64,000 nucleotides of DNA from Magicicada septendecula (GCA_034769895.1 CM068369.1:423795479-423859478), one strand, 5' to 3'; numbered from the stretch's first letter, positions 43,890 through 60,030 are shown. Notes: generated from the letters alone by a model not told the origin. Made by a program: numbers and translations.

Positions 43890-44151
43890 AAATCCTCCGC
43901 TCAACAGTCCGTTGAGGACCAAGGCGTACCGCCCAGCTTTTGTGTTAGTGTGACAGTGCATGGGTAGTACTACGTGCCACCAGCCGCTAGTTGCAGTATT
44001 CACAGCCACGAGGCAGCGCTGTTATCTCAGTGCCTACTCAGTTCTGCCTCATGACGCTGAGTGCACGCCGTACGGAGCCTCCGCCGGGAATTGAACCTGG
44101 GACCACAAGCGCATCAATCGCCCGTGTTACCCACTAGACCACCTGGAGGCT
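43890..44151 (-). mobile_element. tRNA-derived SINE
   Basis: Minus strand. The 5' end from about 44150 is tRNA-like: A box TGGTCTAGTGG, an anticodon-arm-like hairpin and B box GGTTCAATTCC, with acceptor-like GCCTCC...GGAGGC. About 190 bases of unrelated body follow. A 12-bp target duplication CATGCGCACATA flanks it (43878-43889, 44152-44163). The T stem has a mismatch and the acceptor has an A-C mismatch, so it is a tRNA relative and not a functional tRNA gene. Confidence 0.82.
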
Positions 44152-44375
44152 CATGCGCACATATATGTATGTATGTTTGTGCATAAGTGTAGAATTGTGA
44201 TTAAAAAATACTAAAAATGCTATATACAAAATGGCAGTAAAACAAAAAATGTGGCATTTCCATGTTTCTCATGAAAGGCAAATTGAACTAGTAACTCAAT
44301 TATTTGTTTTATCCTAATTTTTTTACAAGTAATATGGGTATCATTATTTCTCACCTTTCAATTAATATTACTTAC

Positions 44376-44567
44376 CTTAAGACCGGAGAGAAGCTCTCTG
44401 AGATTAGCTGACTGGATTGCTTGTTCACACCGAGATGTGAATGAAACTCTTTCAGCAAGACACAGAACTTGTGATGGGAACTTCACTGGATCGGGTGATT
44501 GCAAACACGTTATGACTAGAGTTTTCAGTGTTGACTTCATTTCTTTGCTCAGATTGCTTAACCATTC
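44376..44567 (-). CDS. dync2h1: Cytoplasmic dynein-2 heavy chain exon (end of linker)
   Basis: Minus strand, 192 bases, 64 codons, phase 0 at both ends. Acceptor TTGTAG, reading EWLSNLSKEMKSTLKTLVIT, then DPVKFPSQVLCLAERVSF and LRELLSGLK, with donor GTAAGT. The FPSQVLCLAE block is strongly conserved in dynein-2 heavy chains. The downstream intron holds the SINE and RT remnant; the upstream one holds Tigger 2. Confidence 0.93.
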
Positions 44568-44715
44568 CTACAAGCAGTGTGTACTCTAAGTATTTAACAG
44601 TTTTATTCTTAATGTGAGTGATCTGATCTTTTGTAAAATCTAAATGATCATATGTTTTTTGAAAGTTTATAATTTAAAGTACTGTCTGAAGTAACAAATA
44701 TAAAAGTTCTATATA

Positions 44716-47113
44716 CAGTAGAATCTCGGTTATCCGCCCTTCGATTATCCACCTTTCCATGTTATCCGCCGCCCAAGCGGCGTAAAAAAACATAAACGTA
44801 AAAAATATTTTCTTTAATTACTGCAACGAAAATAGTGTGCCAATAGTTTGTGGGCGTGAGTGTACTTTTGTGATTGCTCCTGACTGTACCGCAGGAATTT
44901 GGCCTACTGCCCTTCGCCTATTATAGCCTAGCTGTGACTCATATGTCATTCACCCCACCCCACCCCCAACATCCAACGCTATCGCTCACATGCTCATCGC
45001 TTAGTAGACTGCAGTTTCTTGTTGTGTGCTGTAGTGAGCAGTGAGGCTATTTTTACGCGGTGTGTCCGTGAGTGACTAGTGCAGTTTTGGTGAAAGTGTC
45101 GTAGTGTAGTCTTGTTAATAGTGTTGCGATTATGGCTACGAAAAGGAAGAAAATTGTTTTATCAATAAAAGACAAGCTTGAGGCATTAAAAAGACTGGAT
45201 AAAGGGGAAACGCTGCAGAAGGTGGCTGACCACTACGGCGTCAGTCATCGCACAGTTGGAGATTGGAAGAAGAGACGATTAGAATTAGAAAAATGATGTT
45301 CCTCAAGAGTTACTGAGACTGCTTTTAAAGATAGAAAAATAGTGATTATGAAAAAGTTAGCGAAGCGTTGTACATTTGGTTTACACAGTTCAGGGAGAAA
45401 GGGGTGCCTATTTCGGGACCTATCTTAAAAGAAAAGGCGTTGCAGTTTCAAAAAGAATTTAACGAAGGTGATGCAGATTTTACAGCAAGCGTTGGGTGAC
45501 TTGATAGATGGAAGAAGCGTTATGGAATCCGTCAGTTGAATATTTGCGGCGAGAAACTGTCATCAAACTTTCAAGAAATGGAGCAGTTTAAGAAAAAATT
45601 TCAAGACTTTGTTGAAACTGAAAGCTTAACAGGAGATCAAGTATTTAATTGTGATGAAACAGGCCTTAATTTCAAAATGTTACCGAGTAAGAGCCTTGCA
45701 GCTAGAACTGAAGCTGCAGCCCCTGGCTATAAACGTAGTAAAGAGAGAGTGACTATTTTAGCAGTAATGCCACAGCAAACCATAAAATGGACCTGGCAAT
45801 GACTGGAAAGTCCAAAAACTCTAGGGCTTTTAAAACCATTTCAAAACATGCTCTTCCAGTAAAATATTTCAATAAAAAAAGTGCATGGATGACTAGTGAA
45901 ATTTTTAAGGAATGGTTTTTTAAAGAGTTTGTTCCTTCTACAGAGAAGTTTTTAAAAGACAACAACCTACCCAGAAAAGCAGTTTTACTGCTAGACAATG
46001 CCCCAACTCACCCTGATCCAGACGAACTTAGAGATGGGGACATAAAGGCTATGTTTTTGCCACCAAATGTGACTGCCATTTGTCAGCCTATGGACCAGGG
46101 TGTTTTGGAAACACTTAAACGAAACTATCGAAGAAAGCTTCTGTCAACAGTCATACAAGAAATTGAAGATGGGCAAAACTTGATTAAGAAGTTGAAAAGT
46201 ATAAATTTGAAGGATGTCGCTTATTGGGTTGCAAGGGCCTGGGCCGACGTCGGGGCACAAACAATTGCGAAGTCATGGCATAAGCTGTTGGGCGAGGACA
46301 AAAATATGGCTGAAAGCATGCTGGATGAAGTTCATGAAAGTATTTTGCCCTCGGTGCAACGTATCCCTGGATGTGAGGATGCATCGTTGGATGAAATAAG
46401 GAATTGGCTTTCAGGAGACGACCAATATGAAATAACTGACGAAGAAATTGTAACACTTGTTAATAGCAATGATGTTGTTGAAGATCAAGACTCTGAAACT
46501 GTTGAGCCCCAAAAGATCACACACAAAGAAGGGGTTAAAGCTCTTGAAGCAGCCATTCAGTACGTTGAGCAGCAAGAGGAAGCCAGGGTTGTCGACATAA
46601 TGATGCTCCAAAGATGGCGAGACTTGGCAGCAAAGAAGCGGGAATCATCAGGGAGGCAGTCGAAGATCACTAATTTTTTTCACTCATCATGAACTGAACT
46701 CTCACTTCCAACATTTCTGACAGTGTAAGTCAATTTTATTACGTACACATTAGTCTGATTCTATATTTATTTTTAGTAAATTTTTCTTGTTAAAATTTAC
46801 TGAATTCTTAAACTTTAAGCGTGAAGTACTAAAGTAGGCGTAATTGTTTTCTCTTTTTTTGTAAGTGTATAACTTTAATATTGTTGCTTGTTCTCTAAAA
46901 TGTGTTACTATAATTTTGTAATATAATTGTACAGTACTGTATTGTTTTCTCTATTGATTTGTTGTAAAACGTGATGTTTATTAATTACATTTACAAAATT
47001 ACAACATAATTTTATGATAAATTTGCGTTTATTTAACTCTCCCTATTATCCGCCATTCCAGCTTATCCACCCTTCCGCCAGCCCGTTTATGGCGGATAAC
47101 CGGGACTCTACTG
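44716..47113 (+). mobile_element. Tigger DNA transposon 2, complete ends
   Basis: Terminal inverted repeats CAGTAGAATCTCGGTTATCC and, inverted at the right, CAGTAGAGTCCCGGTTATCC are flanked by TA within TATA on both sides (44714-44715, 47114-47115). The 2,398-bp length fits Tigger elements. It sits in the dynein intron in the opposite orientation to the gene. Confidence 0.95.
45132..46692 (+). pseudogene. Tigger transposase, inactivated
   Basis: The HTH starts MATKRKKIVLSIKDKLEALK. It is followed by a stop at about 45293, a CENP-B-like part (GVPISGPILKEKALQF) with a Trp-to-stop TGA at about 45499, and NCDETGLNF (45650). A frameshift occurs near 45785. LLLDNAPTHP and QPMDQGVLETLK then complete the DDD triad. 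The C-terminus has a PIP-box-like QSKITNFF. It is a different Tigger lineage from the one at 25 kb. Confidence 0.93.
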
Positions 47114-47115
47114 TA

Positions 47116-49779
<2,664 letters not shown>

Positions 49780-50004
49780 TTCAACATCATTAGTGACTTT
49801 GACTGGTGAGTTTAGCATAACAGTTTCGCCTTGCAGTGACTGCATTGCTGTAATCATATTGTCCTTGAAAATCACAGAATGAATTCCAGCAAATAGTTTT
49901 TTTAAATGAGACTGAATCACATTTTCTTTATTGGACTGGCCTAAAATCTCTAACAGATCTTCATCGCTCAGGAAATAGAATCGTGGAAACCGAAGACGTT
50001 TTAC
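49780..50004 (-). CDS. dync2h1: Cytoplasmic dynein-2 heavy chain exon (linker)
   Basis: Minus strand, 225 bases, 75 codons, phase 0 at both ends. Acceptor ATTACAG, reading VKRLRFPRFYFLSDEDLLEI, then LGQSNKENVIQSHLKKLFAG and VTNDVE, with donor GTAAGA. FPRFYFLSDEDLLEILGQS is a hallmark of dynein heavy-chain linkers, and the rest resembles the dynein-2 type. Confidence 0.95.
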
Positions 50005-51581
50005 CTGTAATAAGTATATTTGTTTATATCAGTATATAATAAAAATTATATAGGAGTAATAAACTATTAATTAATATAACTATATATACAATAACATATT
50101 TCTTGAAGAATTGATGACACTTTTAATTTCCTCCATTTGCTAAAAGGTTTGTGAGCTTATACACAATCGTGATGCGCGCGACCGCGCGCGCACACACACA
50201 CACACACAATAGTATGATTCTATTATAATATAACTAGATTATTGGTTTCTGAATGCTAATAAAGAAAGTTATTATTATTGAAAATTAATCATTTTGTTGT
50301 TAAAAATAAAAATTTTTACAGTAGTCTGCTGCAAGTTTCAAAATCATGCCTTTTTTTTTTTGAATTCATTTACTTGTAACACCAATGTCATATACAGAGT
50401 GCTTTACTGTGCATATGTCTAGACTGATGGTAATATTTCACAGCATTTCTTTTATCAAAAAGAAAACTATGTCCGTGTTTCCATCTACTCTTGCAAACAT
50501 AAGTTGGATTCAGTGGAAACACATGTCTGCTTTAGTCAATGTGTAGTTTATGTTCTAGCCATGGTATGTAGAGCAAAGATCAGTTATACTGCACATTAAA
50601 AAATGGTGAACTGAAGTTACAATATGCCACATGCCTTGATATAGAGGGAAATGTTTCCAGAGAAAAACTATGAAAACAGCTGCTAATACAGATCTTTATT
50701 TTCTATATACACATTGTTTATGTAAAAAGCCATAGTTTACGACACTGACTACTGACAAATGACTATTATGTATAAAAGCATTTCAATTAAAAAAGGAGTT
50801 CCTGGGGAGTACCTAATTTCAAAACTATGACCAGTCAAGTTAAAAAAGTTTAATATACATCCTACGCCATTAGAAACTAGAAATTTGTAGTGAATCACTG
50901 TCTTATGATTCAGAACCTGCAACAATCTTTCAAAAAATTAAAATTGATTATTAGAGACAGAATTATAATTTTAACCATGCGTGTAAAGCTGGTGAAGCCA
51001 AATTATAGTGGAACAAAATTTTGAAATAAACCTTTAGTGACACAGCATGAGGAAACTCAAAAAGGTTTAAAAAAAGCAAGCAGTGATAATTAACTGGATC
51101 ATATAAATTGTCTCCATTGATAATTAAAAAAGCAGTGAACTGATAAGGTTTGAAGGTGTTATCATACTTGTGGCTGTCTGTGAAAATAAATACATTCTTT
51201 TTTTGACATAATGATCTTTACAGAATGGTATAAAGTGTTTGTTCCTTAACTACAAATTTAATAACAGAAGTCGGCGCAATCAGAAATCTCTTCATCCACA
51301 AGCAGTATCCATCAGAAGACTTAAGATATTTTTCTGCTACCTAATATGATATTTACTTTACAGCCTGTAGACTAGGACATAAACCGAAATGTTTGTAAGT
51401 CTAATTTCATTTATGTAAAAAACAACTCCCACAGTGGCTGCTTCTTGGAGATAATAAAACTTTTTAAGAAAACTTATTTATAAGAACACCTACTTTATTA
51501 CAGCAAGTGTAGGGGATCCAAACACCAGTTCACATTGTACACATAAAATGGGAATTTAAGTTTGATATCTGTCAAACTTAC
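50005..51581. other. Intron between linker exons, no gene seen
   Basis: AT-rich intron of 1,577 bases. It contains a CG/CA dinucleotide tract near 50173-50208 and nothing else recognised. Confidence 0.6.
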
Positions 51582-51801
51582 TTCTAAGAAATCAAGCAAG
51601 CTCTTCTGGCAGTGAGTCAACTGTTGCAGTAACATTTGCAATGTATTACGAAGGTGTGGGAGTTTGCACAGTGTAATCACTCGATAGTCCCCCTTTGCTA
51701 AATCTCCCAGAATTAATCTAAGGTCTCGATCCACTCGTTCAAATCTTGCTTTTTCGATGTTGAGTGTCCCACTACCAAATATTGGCTCCAGGTAAACCCA
51801 T
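51582..51801 (-). CDS. dync2h1: Cytoplasmic dynein-2 heavy chain exon (linker), most upstream seen
   Basis: Minus strand. Acceptor TTTCTAG, exon starts A completing a split codon, then WVYLEPIFGSGTLNIEKARF, RVDRDLRLILGDLAKGDYRV, QLTHCQKSLLDFLE and donor GTAAGT. WVYLEPIF is the dynein linker signature. The longer open frame continues left of the splice site but loses similarity there. Earlier exons lie further right and were not found within the window. Confidence 0.94.
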
Positions 51802-53323
51802 CTAGAAACAGAGTGATTAGTTTGGTTTAATGATAAGCTAATTAGTTTGTCTATGACCATTGTAGCATGACAGATAATGCCCATAGTTCTGAATGGAAAG
51901 AAAGATCATAAAATAAAATAAAAACAAATTTAAATCCAAGAAAGCAACATTAAAAATTAATTAAGAACCACCGTAAAGCACAATCATAGTTTGAAGTAAG
52001 AATTTCATTAAAACCAGATATACAATGAATGACGAGTAAGAAAAATAAACCAAAAAACTAAAAATAAAGTAAGGAAATACCCAGGTAGGATAGGAGTAAG
52101 TAAGGAAGAAACCCGAACAAGACAACATCCACAATAAAAGGGAATACTTTTATAAGAAACAGGTAGGATAGGAGTAATTAAGGAAGAAACCCGAACAAGA
52201 CAACATTCACGATACGAAGGAATGCTATTAAAAGAAATCAAAACAAAACCCGAAAAGAAAGTAAAAATAACCAATGAAAAGTATAACAAAAACCCAAATT
52301 TAGAAAACCATGTAAAATAGATATAAACAAAAGTGTATAAAGTAGAATTAAAAGTGAACCAATGGGAATTAGTTATATAATGGAAAAAACAAATCTTCAT
52401 TACCCTCTATAAATAAAATTCTTGATTTTAATAAGACTATAAAGGGTAATATGTAATATAAAAAAAAAGAATTTAGCCGACACATCTCTTAACAAACAGT
52501 AAGTGGTAAGATATGTTTCTTACCATATTTTAGTGCTGCTAAAATAAGAACTATTAAAATGTAAAATGTGAACAACCGACTCCAGAAGAAGAAAATTACA
52601 ACAACAACCGTATGAACTTCTAGTACCAGAATCCAATCGTCATCAACTAGACTACCTTTCGGAAACAATCAACCAAATGGAGCATCAAGAGGAACATTGT
52701 ATCACGCCCAAGAAGACGACTGAAGAAGACCATCACGGACCCCATAGCAAACTCATGTTCTATTCAGGTGATATTAAATCATAACATTTGTGATAATTTG
52801 TTTCAACAAAAATTAACAAAGGAACTGTAAAGAGCTTCTGAGAACTTAAAGATTAACATATAAATATTTGTAATCTTTGTGATGATATAGTAATAACATT
52901 ACGATGTTTAGATGTAAAGTAATTCTAAAATTTACACCAAACTATTCTTCAAATAATTTGGTTGAAGTTGTGATAAATTAAAATATTGCAAAGTTGAGAC
53001 CCGGATCCGTGGTACTTGAAATAATACCTAGCTGAATGGTTTTGAGATAAAAAGAGTAAGAAGTAAAAATTTAGAGAATATTTAATGCAGAATTTATTAG
53101 AATCTTTCTTTTAAAAGTAAAGTAAAGTATGAGATATAAATATGACAATAAAGAGATGTTTTCGCTAACACCCAGCGAGTGAATAAATTTATGCAATCCT
53201 TGACTAATTCCTGAAATATAATTCGTTATAATTTGTTGGTAAGTAAAGTTTACTAACAACGGCAGCTAGTTTAATTAACAGGTAACAATTGAACTGGTTC
53301 CCGATTTTTGTAATGTCTTGACA
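51802..53323. other. Intron DNA with a short tandem duplication
   Basis: Two similar units of about 65 bases (near 52080-52150 and 52160-52220) share GGTAGGATAGGAGTAA and GAAACCCGAACAAGACAACA. No coding sequence is supported. Confidence 0.55.
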
Positions 53324-55215
53324 AGGGAGACGTTATAGCAGGCTGTAATATTCAAAAACCAAGTATATAAAAACATGTGAAATCTAGGCCAAATGGCAAA
53401 TCTCAACAACATTAAAATTAATAATAAAGAGAAGTAAATTGATAAACCGGATGAAATTTGTATAATATAAATCCAACACAGTGTATTACAACTATACCAA
53501 TACTTTATAAAGATAGTGAAGCAACATATGAAGTATTAATAGAAAAATTGTAAATGTATTAACAGTAGAACATAAGGGGAATTATTTAAATTAAAGATAA
53601 TAATTAATTTAGACAACCAATTCATAAAATTAAAAGGAATTAAGGGAAAATAAACATTTTATTTCAATCAAAGATTTTGTTCAGTCATAATTATGACATA
53701 ATAAAAATGGCAAACAGTTTAATGACAGGAAGTAACAAATTTTAGAGCCTACATTTTCAAAATATAGTAAATATGGCATTTTGAGATAAAAACATTGTAA
53801 GAATATCTTATTTGGTATCAAATCACACAGAAGTAACTGAGGAAAAAGATTATTCTTGGATTTCGTTGTCCATGACGTGTCCGTTACTTAACTAAATATC
53901 ACTATTGTTTGACGACTCAGAACACTAAGTTAGTGTTCCAAGTCATCAAACAATAGTGATATTTAGTTAAAAAGATTATGTAACTATTATTTGATAAAAT
54001 CAAATAATCATAAAAATGTATTAAGTAATATAATGTAAGTGTTGACCATGTAATGGAAACGATAAAATTTTAAAACAATGTCTTGCTAATATTAACTGGG
54101 CTAAGACGTTTCGAATGAAGAAGAAAAGAATTGAGTTGATTATTATATGTTGAGCATTACACATCAAATGAGCTCTCGCCAAAATAGTTACATATAGTGA
54201 AGGAAGAAGCATGGCGTACGTCAGCCAAAACCTATAAAATTTAAACTTGCGAATTTTGGAAAACACATTCAATAACGATTAAAGTCAGTGAATTAAACCA
54301 GTTAAACAATAAAAGTGAACCACTATTGAACAGTAAACCGATACTAACCATTTAAACACTTATAAACGATAATTCCTAATATCGAGACGAAACTTGATAT
54401 TCTCGACCTTATTGATGGGAGTGAAATAAAACATAAACCAACACCATTTATCGAAGGGAATCACTAACAACTGATCCAGGACAACCACACTAACACTAGA
54501 GGAACGAATCACTATCGCTGTGACGAGAAACCATTGGAAAAGCAACATTATTTGAAGAAGATTCTTCGAGGTGCAGTCGTCTACTACATCTGAATATGGA
54601 GCGGCCATCTTTGAGTTCCCACAATTCTATGCGCCACAGCCAACATACCTTTGAATGGTTCGAAACATTTTCTTTACTAACCATTATATATTGAATAATA
54701 TGTTTGTATTTTAATTAATAAGCTTGTAATTTGTAATGTTATACTTTCTATACTTTGCCATTTTCTCTGACTATATAAAATAACAGTTCAAAGAACCCGA
54801 GAATTAATAATTTGTATAATCTATTAATTTGCCCTGAGAGAGTCGATTCATCAATCGATATAAAATTGATTATTTTACTAATTGTCAATAAAAACCATTG
54901 AATATTATAATTTTGAATTCTATTTATTTCTAACTTATAAATAGAATAATATAAAACAATATTTGAGACATAACTACCAGAACAGCTGAATTTAACAACT
55001 TTAAAGGAGGACACACTTCAAATAAGGAAGGATCACAAATCGATTGTTCCTGGAGACAATCCTATTAACATAGTACAAGAATTCTAATTACACAAAAGGA
55101 TATAATTTGACAAAAACAATCAATAAGAAGTTCCAAATACAACTGTTACTTTTATAAACTAAGTCCCTAGTTTGGGTCGTCATTTGTTAAAGTATTAACA
55201 ATATTATAAATAAAG
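53324..55215 (+). repeat. LTR of the gypsy C family, probably solo
   Basis: Aligns in order with 18182-20030 (AAATCTAGGCCAAAT, TCATAATTATGACATAA, GGAGCGGCCAT, TTATACTTTCTATACTTTG, GACAATCCTATTAAC). It ends near two PBS-like pieces (GTTTGGGTCGTC at about 55170 and TTGGCGACATTTG at 55226). No gag follows. It is interrupted at 53854-53968 by a PLE foldback. Confidence 0.75.
53854..53968. mobile_element. 115-bp PLE 2 foldback inserted in a gypsy LTR
   Basis: It starts TCTTGGATTTCGTTGTCCAT exactly as the 2-kb palindrome does at 7390, and folds on itself at CTAAGTTAG with arms of about 41 bases. It is flanked by an 11-bp duplication AAAAAGATTAT (53843-53853, 53969-53979). The empty site is visible in the related LTR near 18690 (AAACCGATTATG). 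It contains only the extreme 3' end of PLE 2, without hammerhead or coding sequence. Confidence 0.92.
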
Positions 55216-55900
55216 TCACTAGTTCTTGGCGACATTTGTTACCTTATATTTATTAGCGAATTTATTTCTATCGTACTTACCACGTGAGTACCATAATTAT
55301 GCGTTGAAGCACATGTTCCACTGCCATACCTTACTTTGTCTATAGGGTCCAGAGTTCTTTAAACCGAAATCAGAGACTGAGCTGGGTCTTGAAATAATGT
55401 TTTTTAACAACAATAGTGGTGGCATAAAAACTTTGTTTAATGACACTAAATACTTTACATTTTACGAATATCAAAAATATGGTGTCTTATTACATCAAAC
55501 AAAATGGCGTCTTATCAGCCTCAGTATAACATGGCGGACCTCTACTTCCGCTTTATTATTTATTAATTAATTACAATTATCTGTTTCATATTTGTTGTAA
55601 ATCCTGTAATAATATAAATAGATTAGTTGTTGTAGTAAGAAGTATGGATTCTGATGTAATCGAGCCCCTCTGTTTGGGCTAGCCAATTTGTAATAAAATA
55701 AATAATTGATATGTGATACTGTAAGTTGTAATGTTTAATTGGTGTGGCTCTCGACGTCTTACTGGCCTGAAACACTTCCTTAAGTTTCCCAGCTGGTCGA
55801 GTAGCGTAAAGTTGATGAAGAAATATATATGCTCAGCTTCACCGAAAGTTTCAAAACAAAAATTATTGTTTTGAAGAAAATTAAAAAAAAATTATGTTTA
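55216..55900. other. No gene seen
   Basis: Sequence between two C-family LTR blocks. No recognisable frame. Confidence 0.4.
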
Positions 55901-57700
55901 TAAAAAAAAATAATAATAAAAAAAAATTTTAATTTTATTAATTAATTAATTAGGATCAATTAATTAATATAGGGCTGTGAAGTTTTAAACAGTGTAATGC
56001 TCTTCTGAAAATTTTTATTAAAGTTTTAGTATAATTTAAATAATCTATCACCACTCATAAGACTGTCTGTAAACCAATCGATATTTGTTTACCTTTCTAT
56101 TTTTTAGGTTATCTTCACTTACGGGTGGTAAAGTCCTTGTAGATTATCAATTAGAATTATATTATTGGTAATTAGTATTATTGAAGAAATAAAGAACTAT
56201 TAAGTATTGAAAAGTATTAATGTTTTATTAAGTAACAGCAATATTGACTCTTATCGATTAGTATCGATTCTCAGGATATCGAAAAAAGTTACAAGTATAT
56301 GTTATAAAATTATATAGGGTTCTTTAAACAGCCAGTTATTACCAAAGTCAGAGAAATCGGGCTAATATTTAAAAAGTATAACGTTACAATCAAATTAATA
56401 GTTATTAATAAACACAGACATTGAATAATAAATTGTAAATATAATAATTGTTTTCACCAAACAGCTGTTCTGAACCAAGAAGAAGGCACTGAAATCGTCA
56501 AAGCAAATGGCCGCCGTGAAGTTAGTGAGATGTCATTCGTATATTGGACGTTCCAAATAAAAGATTTTCCTGTAGTATTCCTGTTCTGATGTCTGCGAAT
56601 CTCTTGTTATATGTTGTGTAGTGACTGGTGTAGTGATTCTGGGTTGTATTTAGTGTATTCGTATAATTATTAGTTCAAACACTTTCCCCGATTCCATCAC
56701 TAATTTGGGTTAATGTATTACACAGTTTTCTAGTGTTTTGTGGTGTTTTTCAGAGTAGATTTATATTGTTCTGTGTTATGGAGTGTTACTTGATTGTTTC
56801 TGTTATAATATGATAGTTTTTAGAAGTATTCCACAAGTCACTCGCGATTTCACAATAACGTACTATACATTCGCTTGGTATGTCTATTATAGGTTGACCA
56901 AATGTATGTCATGTTAACCGTTCAAAAACCAATAATTAACTAACTGTTTCCTTCAGTTTCAATTAAACTCTTAGCCCATATAATATTATCCTTAACATTG
57001 TTCAAAAATATTTTCACATCCTGTGTACACTTTACTATTTCACTATATGAATGCCTAAACTTTGGTTATTTGTCAATTTTATTCACTAGATGTGATTTAA
57101 ATTAATCTTTCAGTTCATTCTGGTTATTTTCAGATTAAATAATGCCATTTCATAGTGTTTTCTGTCCAAAAAATAGTAATTTCACTTTCAGTTAGGTATA
57201 CTCTGAAAGGTCAAAACATTAAAATTTACTTCCTGTCATTATATAAATTCAGCCATTTTATCAGTTATATTTAATATTAATAATCCTATATTGTATTAAA
57301 AGGTTCCTATTCCCTTATTTTCTGGTAATTAATTGAATTAGTTGTATTCTGAAACATTATTCTGAAATATATGACTCCCATGTCTAAATTTCTGAGTTTA
57401 GTCACTTTTATTTTTATTCATAATTCTGAATATAATTTATTAAAATCTCTCTAAATGGTATGTGCAATTATATGGCATGATCTCAAGTTTATTTTGTCTA
57501 AACCCCTTTTGTTTATTTGCATTTAATTGAGCAATTTCTCTGTTTTGATGAAGTTTGGTTTCCATTCTTTTGGCCTATGATTTTTTTTAACAATTTTTCT
57601 TACAAAATAATTTACAAACAATATATGATGTGTGATACCCTCTCTGACTTTTTACAAATAGTATTATAAATTAAACATGCTTTCAAATTACACAAAAACA
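55900..57700 (-). repeat. Inverted LTR related to the gypsy C family
   Basis: In reverse complement, 57260-57180 matches 53705-53770 (ATGACAGGAAGTAA) and 56400-56325 matches 54735-54800 (actttt/ttctctgac...aaagaacc order). The spacing between the two is comparable (about 0.9 versus 1.05 kb). Boundaries are estimates. Confidence 0.5.
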
Positions 57701-60030
57701 ATTAGTATTGGTTACAATACAAACAATAGTTAAAACAAAATAAAGAATATTTTTTTTACATAAATGGTTGTCTTCAAATCAGACATTTTGCAACAAAATT
57801 CCCATTTCCAACATGGAAATATGGTTTACAACAAAGGTTTTGTACTAACTAACATCTTAATTACTCTCTACTATTTACAAGTGGTAATTATTTTTATAGT
57901 TCTGATGTTAGTTGTTTCAGACCCAAACAAATGGCCTTATATCTAAAACATTTTTAAACATTCTTGTACTATATACATTAAAACCTTATATTTATATTCT
58001 TATTTCTAACTATTATTATAAGTAGGATTCTACAGTTTTTATACAGTCTTTTATACCTTGTCTTTGGGGAATTGTACCCTGTCATTAACAAATAAATAGT
58101 ATGAACCGTTCACAAAGCACTATGAAATCTGTTTTTCTTTTTTCATGTAAAACAAAAATGTTATTTTAAACAGATTCATGTCTTATGAACAACATATTGT
58201 CACCGTACATATTTTAAGTCATTGAAAAATGCATATTTCATTGCATCCAATGTTTGTGATTGCCAAGAATGAAACACAAGGTTCATTTTTTATAATACCC
58301 AAAACTATCACTGGTTCACTTTGCACTTATATATTATGTTAATGCTAAATGGTCGTATAGTCTTATTAACATAATAAATTGGTTAGCGTTTTTTCAATGG
58401 AGATTTGTTCCATGGGTACTATATTATTGTTTCATCTTAGTTCACAGGAAACTTTTACTTTGTTCACTTCTCTTTCTTAAATTTATATACATGTGGTTTT
58501 TATTTCGTTATACTTTTGTTTTTTTAGATATTTATTTTGGGGATATAGGGATTTGGGTGTCTTTTATAAGAGCATGACATCTTCTTCAGGATGCTGCCCT
58601 CTTCTTCTTTCTTCAGTCTTCTTTTCTCCTGCCATCTGGGCCTGGTATCTTCTCCATCTGTTCTTGATGCCATCAGGTTTCTTGGGATCTTCTCCATCTT
58701 CTTCTTTAATTCAGAAATACACAACCTGTATTGGTTGATCTTGGCTTATTTTAGGGTTTCTCTTTTATTTATTCTCCCTCGTTGTGGGTTTGGTCATATT
58801 GTGTACTGCTTTGTTATTTACTATTTTACCTTCCTGGGTTATACCTTGAAAACCTTTGGTTATGAGACTGGTTTTGGATGACTCATCACTAGTAACTCCT
58901 TTTACTTGAACTTGGATTTTCTTTATAATAATGATTTCTTTCCACAGTTGCTATGAATTAATCTATTTATATTAAACTTAATGCTTTCTTCCAACTTTAA
59001 ATATTATAACTTCATTATTCTAATGATCAATTGCCATTCAATATTATGCATACATCTGTCACGCTACAATCCCCAAAACATCTTACTACTGCAGTATATT
59101 TAGGTTTTAGTATTATCATAAAATTGTATCGTTTCAACATAAACCAACGTTTCAAAATTGTATCGTTTCAAATTTTTTAATAGAAATGCCGGCATCTTTC
59201 ACTCACACATTTACTCTGTATTCTCCCATTTTCTCATCTCTGGTACATTTTATTAATTACAGATTTTTTGAGCTCAATTCTTTAATTACTTTATAATTAT
59301 TAATTTTGTCACTTCCCTGGGTTTGAAGAGGTAGTCTCCCGATCATGCGTTCATCTCGGCCAGTTGTTCGGCGAACTTTTCCTGTTTTGTCGGTCTTTTT
59401 GTGCACTGAATTTACATTGTAACTGACTGTTTACTGAAAATAGGTATATTCTACCTTTGGATTACATTTTGATTAATTTAGAACACTTCAAACTGGCAAA
59501 ATTAAGCCAGTTAATAATCGAACGTGTGTACGCTCTTGTGTGCTGTAATGGACTGAGAACGGGTCAGACGCAAAATTTGCGTATGTAGTAGTGTCATGTC
59601 GTCACCGTCTTTTGTTTCATATGGCTGACGCCTTTGTTAAACGTCATTCTTATGACGTTTTCACTGGTTGTATTACGTCTCATTATTGTCTTTCCATTTG
59701 TTTTACATAACGTATGCGGTGGAACGCACGTAGGCTATGACCTTGGATTCGATCTATACTGATGAAACTGCGTCGTTTTGTTAATGATTGGGAGAGTTGT
59801 TCTAACCATGTTTTATATATGAAAATACAATATAAAAATACAATAAAATATTTCCTTGTACCAATGAACATTCAGACGGACTTTGTACCATCACACAACA
59901 AAACAGTTTAAAATAATTAATACTAAATTAATTAAAAATAAAACAAAAAAATAATATAATAAATAAAAAAAAATTTTTTTTTACCAAGCCACAAGAATTT
60001 TTATTTTGTTACAAGAATTTAATTATTTGC
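57700..60030. other. T-rich DNA, probably containing the 5' LTR of gypsy D
   Basis: No gene was recognised. The last part should be the gypsy D LTR because the PBS follows at 60031, but it could not be aligned with other LTRs here and no boundaries are given. Confidence 0.35.

Noticed and set aside
44076-44150. Functional tRNA gene
   Set aside because: T-stem and acceptor mismatches, a non-tRNA body attached downstream and flanking target duplications identify a SINE.
54360-54684. Minus frames in the solo LTR as host exons
   Set aside because: The sequence aligns with the gypsy C LTR at about 19100-19400, so it is LTR and not exon.
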